Shown here: one piece after another, positions 56,000-64,000 of the stretch | How the letters are laid out: each line of letters starts with the position of its first letter | Numbering within the stretch: the first letter of the stretch is position 1 | NCBI GenBank assembly: GCA_936432065.2 | Contig: OW386290.2 | Coordinates: forward strand, 51,912,843 to 51,976,842 | Source: Rutpela maculata | Lineage: Eukaryota > Arthropoda > Insecta > Coleoptera > Cerambycidae | Direction: 5' to 3' | Length of the DNA: 64,000 nucleotides | Program-made: the position numbers and the translations under genes | The notes under the pieces: model-generated | The model's database searches: none | What the model was told of the DNA's origin: nothing | Seen by the model: only the letters and a program-made list of their open reading frames with translations

Positions 56000-56007
56000 C
56001 TCTGACT

Positions 56008-56290
56008 ATCTGTTTATCTAATTTTTTCTTTTATCTTGACACATTCTTACAACAATGGGGTTTAAACTAATGCTACTGAAACTACTACCACTCAAATTCC
56101 CGCTTGCTTGAACCTTCATTTGACTGGTCTTTACAGGTTTTCCAGTGATTTTTAAGCTTCTGAATTTCCTTATTACATTTTTTACATATTGCACGGCATT
56201 CGTTTGCCCATATTTTTTTTTGCAAAATGTTGTCATCTTCTTTCCTGCTTCAACTAGACATTTGTTTTTAGCATACGTCGCGCGTCAACA
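56008..56290 (-). pseudogene. hAT transposase, N-terminal BED-like zinc finger
   Basis: The minus strand gives ANECRAICKKCNKEIQKLKN then HWKTCKD, a C-x2-C ... H-x4-C finger of the BED kind at the N-terminus of hAT transposases. Frames change after it. It precedes the linker and DUF659-like segments in the correct order. Confidence 0.6.
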
Positions 56291-56599
56291 TTCAGACAGT
56301 ACTAAATTTGAAATGAAGTTAAAAGTCCTTTTCTTAACTAGTCGAGTGGGATTTGCAAGTTTCAACGAGTTCCAACAAGCACGCAAGAGGCTTCTTGACT
56401 TGCGGAGCCAAGTCGTAACAATTTTTAAGCCAATTTTCAATTTTAACATATTATGTCTCGAGATTATTTTTATAATTTATTAAGAAAATACAATATAGCA
56501 AGTTAAGAAGTCAAAGTCGAAACGTTTTTAATTAAAAAAATCATAATTAATTGTAAAAATAAATTAGAGACTTTTGACTTTTTTTTTAATTATGATTTT

Positions 56600-56852
56600 T
56601 ATTATCACTGACCACCAGCCTCTATACAATAATACAAGTTTTGTTCAAAACGAGTCCTTACATTTTGGGCATTCTTCAACAATTCGACGTCGCAACTCTT
56701 CCAGAAACTCCAGTTCCGTTGAGCAGATTTTATTTTTCAAATGATCTCCACGGGAAAAAGTCGAACAAAGTTCAATCTGTAGATCTGCTCAACCATTCCA
56801 TAGCACTTTTCCGTCCAATCTATTGTCCAAAAACTTCCAGGTAATATCATTT
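56600..56852 (-). pseudogene. Mariner-like transposase C-terminal fragment
   Basis: Minus-strand frames give LDNRLDGKVLWNG, a worn 'W P . S P D L' region, then GDHLKNKICSTELEFLEELR and RRIVEEC, followed by a stop after KCKDSF. This fits the last quarter of an IS630/mariner-type DDE transposase. It is a different family from the one at 6740-7608. Confidence 0.55.
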
Positions 56853-57756
56853 TCACTAATATCAATGAGTAAAGTCTAGTTTTCATTAGTAGAGTTAGCG
56901 GTACAGTATGGCATTCTTTTTAGCTAAACTAGTCTGCTCTACCGGATTCGGGTGAGTACAAATTGACCTTCAACTTCAACAGCTCCATTTTTTCAACTGC
57001 AACTTCAACAGCTCTATTTTTTCAGGGTCTCATTTCTTGTTAGCCACAGATCTATTTTGTCGGAACTTTTTCAGAACTCCGAAACGTATTTTCTATCCAG
57101 ATGCTTATCCGGACATCATTCATCGATTTTTTTTTTCTGCACGGGTGCCGCAGCATCATTTAAAAAAAAGGTTACCTTTTTCGACCTTTTTGGCAACTGT
57201 GAGAACCACTGCTGAAAATTAAACTTCTAAACAGAATTCCGAACTAGATGACACTCTGATTTTGACTTAACTGAAGACAAAATTATTGCTTCCATTAGAA
57301 ATAATTTTGGTACGAAAAAACTGCAAAAAATATGGAAAAAAATTATCTTTCATAGAATATTGTTTTGAATACATTCTTTAAACAACCCATCAGAAATGCT
57401 AGGAAGAAAAATTATCTCAACATTTCTCTTTGAATAAATAAAGAGCACTTTTTCAACTTTCGAATTTTGAACATCTTGAAAACAAATCGATCATTTCTGC
57501 ACTCGTCTTCATCGATTTCCATACCTTCAACTTCCAAATTGGGATTCGAATCAACAAAATGTAACCAAACAAATCAAAATTTAAAAAAAATAGAAAGGCT
57601 CATAGGAATGCATTTTGATAAACGAGTTAAGTTACTACACTGAAAATAGAGAGATAAATGTTGAAACGCTCAAATAAAAAGAATATGTTTATTGTGTCAT
57701 ATTCAGGTGAGGAAGATCTTGTAAATAAGATATCATGCTATGTAGCATGTAAAAAA
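56853..57756. other. No gene seen
   Basis: Low-information sequence; a doubled phrase CAACTTCAACAGCTC occurs near 56971 and 57000. No coding motif. Confidence 0.35.
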
Positions 57757-58508
57757 ATTGTTGAGGTATTTGGTTCTTGTACACATACTAAATCACAATT
57801 TTGTTCTTTAATGCCCTTTAATAATGGAGTGGGGGTGGTAATGGGTGTGGCTAATTCCAAAACAAAAACAAAAATTGAGACCTTAGCATCTCTTATTGTA
57901 TATACTAATTACCAATTTTATGGACTCTTACTTGCTTGATTAATCTATTTGCCCCCATTTACCCCCAACCCTTCAACGGAATAGGATCAAAATATAATCT
58001 ATGTAGTTCCAAATCTCGTTAAAATACATACGTGTACCAAATTTCAAGTTAATATCTTAAACGGTTCCAGGGTAATCGTGCGCACAAAAAAGTTACAAAC
58101 AGACAGACCACCGACAGAAAGTTTTTTCCACATCCAGTAGAAGTTTGGCAACGCAAAAAAAAACTGAAAATTTTCATTGTTTAAATAGGCTTAGAATGTC
58201 ATGGCACGTCGAGATTTTAAATTTGAGCAAAAAAAACAGTTTCTGACTGTCGGTCTGTAACTTTTTTTTTTGTGGCGCACGATTATTCTGGAATCGTCAA
58301 CATTTTCTTTTACTTCATCAACCCCCACTACCGATGTGGCATATCGTTTTAAGAGTTTTTAGGGTCGACGATTTCAAATATTACATTATTAAAGTTCCAT
58401 AAACAATTATTTCCACGTAGTGGAGTGCAAATATAGTATCAATTTTTTTATTTGAGAGACGAGAGACTTGGATAGAAAATCTGGACGTGGAAGTAGTGAT
58501 TTTTTTTA
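57757..58508. mobile_element. FB-1 family, truncated palindromic copy
   Basis: The left arm (57757-58145) matches FB-1 without its outer third. The right arm (about 58155-58508) keeps the outer end ACGTGGAAGTAGTGATT but has lost its middle, including most of the G-rich block. Confidence 0.75.
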
Positions 58509-59042
58509 TTATTATTAACTGACTTTCAGGATTTTCAGTTCAGTCTATATATTTTCTTGGATGTCCTTTTGTTCTCGCATAGCTCAACTGATTGAGACGA
58601 ATCATCTTGTATGGTGTTCTGTATCTTTCCAAACAGATTATATCACAATCAGTAAACAAAATTGGTTTAAACAATATATTGCAAATTTACATTTTATTTT
58701 ATAAAATGTACCTCTTTTTATAAACAAATTGTTCTCCTTTTTTTTTTGTATGGCCAGTGGTCCTTAATTGATGATTTTTTCAAAATGTCTGTCACATAAC
58801 AATTTGTACAGTAACAGTAGCCATCAAAGATATTGTTTGGTTAAAACTATGTTCCTATACCACACAAGTTTTTGTTGATTGTAGTTTAGTGATAATGTAA
58901 TTAAAATGTTGATAACTTAAATTAGAAATTTTGGGAAGATGTAAAAAATGTACGCTTTTAACAATTGTGGCCGATTCATGCAATTCTTAATACAGTTCGG
59001 ATGTCAACATAAAAGCTTAATTTTCTGAAATATCTATTATTC
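58509..59042. other. No gene seen
   Basis: AT-rich spacer between two fold-backs. Confidence 0.35.
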
Positions 59043-59046
59043 TATT

Positions 59047-60406
59047 ACACAGAACCACAAAAAAAAAAAGTTCAGACCAGCGAACAAGACCCGTGTATCC
59101 CTATGTATTTTCGGTCGCTGAATCCGAATCCGAGGTCAAAAAAATTCGTACACCCCCAAAATCTTGAGCTAGAGCCAAAAAACACCCCTGGACTGGGGTA
59201 AAAAGAATATTAAGCTACGAGAATAGTTGTTACATCCTAATCTATCGAATTATACAAATCAAGGTTAAACAGCAGCGTACATACAATAGATATGAAACAC
59301 ACCCCCAGTGAGGGGTGAAAACTAGCCCCCATTTATAAAAAAATCGATCCAAAACAGCAGTGACTGTTGAAAAAGCTCGAAAGGTCTAAGTTTTGTTAAA
59401 GTGCATCAGATCCGACGTAATCTTCATAAACTGCCCGTATAGGGTTGAGAACAACCACCCTTAAGTTTAAAGGACACAAAACAAGAGAAAATGTAAAATC
59501 CGACAGGATTTCTATTTTGCGTAGTACTCTAAAATAGAACTAGAAACTTACGTACCATCAACGCCCTACAGATGGTGTGAAAGATGTATGTAAGATGTAA
59601 GATTTATCTATAAAAAGTTACAGTGACTTCTATAAAAATTCGAAACACCTACGTTGTGTGGAAGTGAGAAGAAACTAGACAGATAAGGGGTGGTATCTCG
59701 CAACCCCGTGGGGCTGGTTTTCAAGCATAGCGTCGAACATAGTCTAGTTTCTTCTCACTTCCACACAACGCAGGTGTTTCGAATTTTTACACTACATTTT
59801 TATACTGTAACTTTTTAGTTTAGGGGGTAGTTTTCACACCCTCTGAGGGTTGACACTGTAGGGCGTTAATGATACGTAAGATTCTAGTTCTATTTTAGAG
59901 TACTACGCAATTTCAGCCAATCATAGCATTCATGAAAATAGAAATCCTGTTGGATTTTACGTTTTTTCTTGTTTTTCTCGTGTCCTTTAAACTTGAAGGT
60001 GGTTGTTCTCAACCCTATAGGGGCAGTTTATGAAGATTATGTTGGACCTGATGAAGTTTGTTATCACTTTAACAAAATTTAGACATTTCGAGCTTTTTCA
60101 GTACTCATTGATGTTTTCGATCGATTTCTCACCCCTCCCTGGGGGTGTGTTTCATATCTGTTGTATGTACGCTGCTGTTTAACCTTAATTTGTATAATTC
60201 GATAGATTAGGATATAACAACTATTCTCGTAGCTTAATATTCTTTTTACCCCAGTCCAGGGGTGTTTTTTGGCTCTAGCTCAAGATTTTGGGGGTGTACG
60301 AATTTTTTTGACCTCGGATTCGGATTCAGCGACCGAAAATACATAGGGATACATGGGTCTGGTTCGCTGGTCTGAACTTTTTTTTTTTTTTTTTGTGGGG
60401 CTGTGT
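59047..60406. mobile_element. Fold-back element FB-3, copy 2 (1.36 kb)
   Basis: The ends ACACAGAACCACAAAAAAA and the complement of TTTTGTGGGGCTGTGT close the palindrome. TATT flanks both sides (59043-59046, 60407-60410). Arms of about 650 bp meet near 59690. Compared with copy 1 the centre is shorter and the nested hAT hairpin is absent, showing the empty site AGCCCCCATTTATAAA near 59325. Confidence 0.85.
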
Positions 60407-60410
60407 TATT

Positions 60411-62793
60411 GATCGTGATGTGCGTATTGAAATACATAAAAGGCGTTTCTTTTGTGGAGTTGCTTAGAAAGAAGGTGGGACTTCTTTATTTGAAACATTT
60501 TTAATTATGCATATTTTTTTAATTATTTATTTATATTTTTTGGAGGCGGCGCCGTTCAAATTCATAAAAAATTCAATTTTATTTAGTTTCTTCACAGTAC
60601 GGGAAAATATTGTGAGAAAATATGTACAAATATTTTCCTATGAAATACAGATAGTAAATCATTTCAACATAATTTCTTACACTATCTTTCAACCGACTTT
60701 CAACGCAGTGGATCAGGATGCGAGGCGATAAATGTCCCTTGTTTTAAGATATGAATGTCCTCTCTACGTAATAATGGTTCCCCAATTCTGAAGAAACATA
60801 CGAAATTCAGCAATTTTCAGATCGTTCAAGCCTCCAGTAACGATGCAATTCTAATAAGTAAATATCTACTAACAGATACATTTTACCCTAAACATCAAAA
60901 CATTTTAAAACTACACACGAATACTGGTAGTACCATGTTGTCATCATCTGGAAGTTATCAAAACAAAATTAAGTTTAGTTCTAACGCATCCGAGTGTTTT
61001 GATGTTTGAGGAAACTAGTTCGTCACCAGTGTCAAATCAAAGGTTGCAACCCTTTCAGGAAATACATATTATAACTTATTATGAATTACTTACAACGTAA
61101 TATCTACTTTTGGCGATGGAAGCACTCTAGTAATTTACGAATTAAATATTTTCCTTAATTCTGTTAAATTCCTTACCTGCAACAAAAAACACGATATTAA
61201 GCTCTATAAAAGAAATTGCATAAAAAATTAATGCATCACAAAGACATGTTGATACAATGAATGTTTTTTCCAAAATATATAAGGAATATTTGCGGTACTG
61301 TAAAGATAACGGCATGTAGTAATTTTTTATGACAATAAATAATAAATGGCAAATAGTAAAAGAAGCAGCAAATGATCTTTATGTTTTGTAAAAGACTTTA
61401 CTATTAAGGTTTTAAGTGTAGGGCAGGGGAGTATTAAGGTACAATTGCTTTGTCATTTTAATATACAGAGTGGACCATTAATAATAGGCCATAGTTCAAG
61501 GGTAGATTCTTTGAATCAAAATATGAGGATATAATCAAACATGCTTTAATAAATTGTTGCTGTGAACAAAGATATAGGGTGTCAAAATTGTAATTTTTGT
61601 ATCTCTTTTTTTTGCAATATCTCAACTACCTCTTGACCGATCTTTTCCCAGTTTGGCAAGGAAACGTTTTTTAAGCTAAGAAACAATAATTTATGTATCA
61701 CCTCACGCTATTCCATGAAGGGCGCCTCATGAGCTATACCTGATGATGAATAATTTTTCTCTTTTCTCTATGAAACGTTGTGGCACTTTTTACTAGAAAA
61801 TTTCATGCAGGAGTTATTTTTACGTAAAAAAAAGGTACATTTGATAGAACTTGATAATTCCAACCGTTTTCCAGAAAACTGCCGTACCCAAGCAACAATT
61901 TAAAAGTCATTTGGACTTGAGGAGGTTTTAAGAAAGGTTTGTCAGGGTTAGGAAATAGTCTTGTGCTTTATTGATGTTGTAGTTAAGTCCTTTTAGGCTT
62001 TAAGTATACTTGCTCTTATATAGTAATTTTTAAAGCATTCTGTAAGACCTAATTATAAAGCTAATTTGCTTCTAGCATAATATGTATTTGTAATGGGTTT
62101 ATCATAACCTACATAAAACTCTCCATAAAACTAATTAGTTTTATGAACGTCTTAAATTCCATTTAGATTTAAAGAGGCTTTAAATTATTCTTTATGGTTT
62201 TAACATATTTGCAATAAATGCATTTTAAATCCTTTTTAAACCTAGACCTTCTTATTAAAGGCCATTACAAAACTAGACTCTTAAAACATCCTTGATAAAT
62301 GTTGCGATGAAACCGTTATGAAGAAAAAAAGGCCTCTATAAATCTAAAAGGCAAATTTTAATTCCATAAAAAACTTTCCAAAACCTCAATAAAACATTTA
62401 TTATAAAAATAATAAACAATATGTCTGCCTCAAGTGTCGTTGATGCATGTGTGTGTGTGTGTGTGTTAATTAAAAGCATTTCACGACTTACTGATGTGTA
62501 ATTAAGTCTTTTTTGGAAAGGTGGAAGAAAATAAAAAAGAGTGGTCATTTTAAAAGGACTGTTAAAACACACACACATACAAATTATTTTGTATAAACTT
62601 TATGTTTTTGTATCAAATGTCAACATCCCAAACGTTTTATTACAGCTTTTATCAAGTCCATGTGATCTTCGCCAAGTGCATTTGCATTTTTGTAAGGAAG
62701 GGATTATTTGTGATAGTATACAAAGAGACTAAAAGGGCTTCATTTAGAGTAAATGTTCTAGGTCATTACCATTATTAGAATATATAGTTTACT
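60411..62793. other. No gene; microsatellite
   Basis: Frames of 60-84 codons show no motif. Near 61449, CAGAGTGGACCATTAATAA resembles a mariner-type element end without a partner. A (GT)n run lies at about 62449-62466. The stretch 61980-62350 is rich in TTTTAGGCTTTAA-like and AAACTAATTAGTTTTA phrases and may be an unrecognised repeat. Confidence 0.4.
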
Positions 62794-62801
62794 GAGAGGA
62801 C

Positions 62802-63586
62802 CAGTGTTGCCAGATCAAAATTTTAAAAGTTATCATACGACGGTTTAAAAAGTTACTAAATCTTACTAAAATTTCACTAGATTTGAAATTAAAGCTCTTA
62901 TCTTTAATTTTCAAAAGTTGTAGTGTCTGTAGGACACGTAATTTTCTTGAGCTCTCTGAGCACAGCATAGCTTTGAGCGTCCTCTATCTGATTATTTCGT
63001 TGCCAGACTTCGAACTCTGTATTGTATTAAATGGTTTGTAACTAGAAAGTACTGTTTGTTTACGAGCCGCTACAGGGCAACGAGCCCAGGCTATTCGATT
63101 GTAGCGATTCACGGTCAATAAACTATACGGTTACCTCAATTAGCAGCTTTTAGACGAGAGAGACGCGCGGAGCGGGGAATCGAATGAAAGAGACAGACAT
63201 ATCTGATTTCCGTGCAAAAGACAGAGACAAAGATTCTGTTAGGGTCTACAGCCTACGTCAGCTGTAGACACTTCAGGCATCTTTGTCTGTGTCTTTTGCA
63301 CGGAAATCAGATATGCCTGTCTCTTTTATTCGATTCCCCCCTCCGCCCGTCTCTCTCGTATAAGAGCTGCTGATCGAGGTAACCGTAGAGTTTACTGACC
63401 GTGGTAGCAATTAACGTGAACAGTTTTGTATTAATTTAATGTTTGTCTATCTACCAGTAGAGGGCAATAAATTGGATGATTAAAAAATCATTAAAAATGA
63501 GCATTTTCATAAAAGTTTTCACTAAATCACTAGATTTAAAAGAAATCACCAGATCTAGTGAAATTTCACTAGACCTGGCGACACTG
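62802..63586. mobile_element. hAT MITE, 785 bp, with nested hairpin
   Basis: The ends are CAGTGTTGCCAG and CTGGCGACACTG, with the perfect 8-bp duplication GAGAGGAC (62794-62801, 63587-63594). Sub-terminal sequence is rich in CACTAGAT and TTTCACTAG. No transposase is visible. A separate hairpin is inserted at 63110-63403. Confidence 0.85.
63110..63403. mobile_element. Hairpin with 9-bp flanking repeat, 294 bp
   Basis: Arms of about 130-140 bp start CACGGTCAATAAACTATACG and CACGGTCAGTAAACTCTACG (complement), around a small loop near 63250. GTAGCGATT (63101-63109) and GTAGCAATT (63404-63412) flank it, a 9-bp repeat with one mismatch. That size is typical of Mutator-type insertion; the class is an inference. 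Confidence 0.7.
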
Positions 63587-63594
63587 GAGAGGAC

Positions 63595-64000
63595 TGTAAA
63601 ATGACAATTAGGTTTTTAGTTGGCCGGCCATGTTTTTCTAGTTATATAAAAATATTCAAGGTCAATCTCACAATTATAATTATAATTGTCAATAATTCAA
63701 TCACTTTTTCGTTAGCAAATTAAGGTAGAATTACAAGAAACGACTGAAAATTACCGTGGGAACCGAGAAGCAGCCCACTTTTTTAAATTTGCTGATTACG
63801 TGTCTATGCAAATTTTGTATGGATATTAAAATCATTATTATTTCTGAGGGGCTCTTGTTTTTTGGACCTTTCTTATGTAGTTTTAACGATAAACTGCCGT
63901 TGGTTTTAATTTTTTGTCATACCTGATGTCTTTTTATTACCTTTTAAATCGGCCTTAGAGAGGTTATAGTCCCACTCTACGCTTTATAAATTTCAAATTC
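63595..64000. other. No gene seen
   Basis: AT-rich; no recognisable feature before the window ends. Confidence 0.4.

Noticed and set aside
62449..62466. CRISPR-like or functional repeat array
   Set aside because: It is a simple GT microsatellite. No evenly spaced repeats with unique spacers occur in the window.

Overview
This is an AT-rich eukaryotic window in which I find no intact cellular gene. It reads as a stack of transposable elements, most of them broken and many inserted into one another. The mix points to an insect: R1-clade, jockey/CR1-like and restriction-like-endonuclease LINEs, a Ty3 element with a mag-type Gag knuckle, hAT, mariner-like, P-like and Crypton-like remnants, and many fold-back elements. 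The abundance of long palindromic fold-backs suggests a large, repeat-rich genome, perhaps a beetle, but species cannot be fixed from the sequence alone.

Layout. 1-9 kb: a LINE RT on the minus strand split by a 1.44-kb fold-back, a small TA-flanked MITE, a long imperfect fold-back (about 4.34-6.23 kb) holding the cysteine-rich tail of a dead gene, then a Crypton-like tyrosine recombinase remnant split by a mariner-like transposase remnant. 9-20 kb: palindromic elements, including a 2.1-kb fold-back carrying a 421-bp hAT-type hairpin with an 8-bp target duplication, and a 3-kb fold-back holding a second cysteine-tail gene remnant plus a nested element. 20-30 kb: a half copy of the first fold-back, a 439-bp hAT MITE, two RLE-type LINE remnants in the same orientation, and an R1-clade LINE split by a 1.17-kb hAT MITE. 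30-42 kb: a P-like deletion derivative with a THAP domain, a 1-kb TA-flanked fold-back, an unclassified repeat, a LINE RNase H tail, and a jockey-like LINE nested in a terminal-hairpin element. 42.9-47.0 kb: a 4.1-kb unit bounded by hAT-like ends and an 8-bp duplication, itself hit by a LINE.

48.7-54.6 kb: a nearly complete Ty3 element (two LTRs, gag, a 1041-codon pol) inserted in a LINE RT with a 5-bp duplication. Its LTRs differ by five substitutions and one 9-bp repeat unit, so it is among the younger insertions. Pol is open; gag has a probable one-base loss near its start. Gag and pol share a frame and are separated by one UGA codon. 54.6-64 kb: a hAT transposase pseudogene carrying two MITEs, a mariner-like fragment, second copies of two fold-back families, and a hAT MITE with a nested hairpin flanked by a 9-bp duplication.

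The value of the window is its stratigraphy. At least eight insertions can be delimited to the base by target duplications, interrupted reading frames or an uninterrupted paralogue elsewhere in the window. Apart from the Ty3 pol, every coding segment looks dead or partial.
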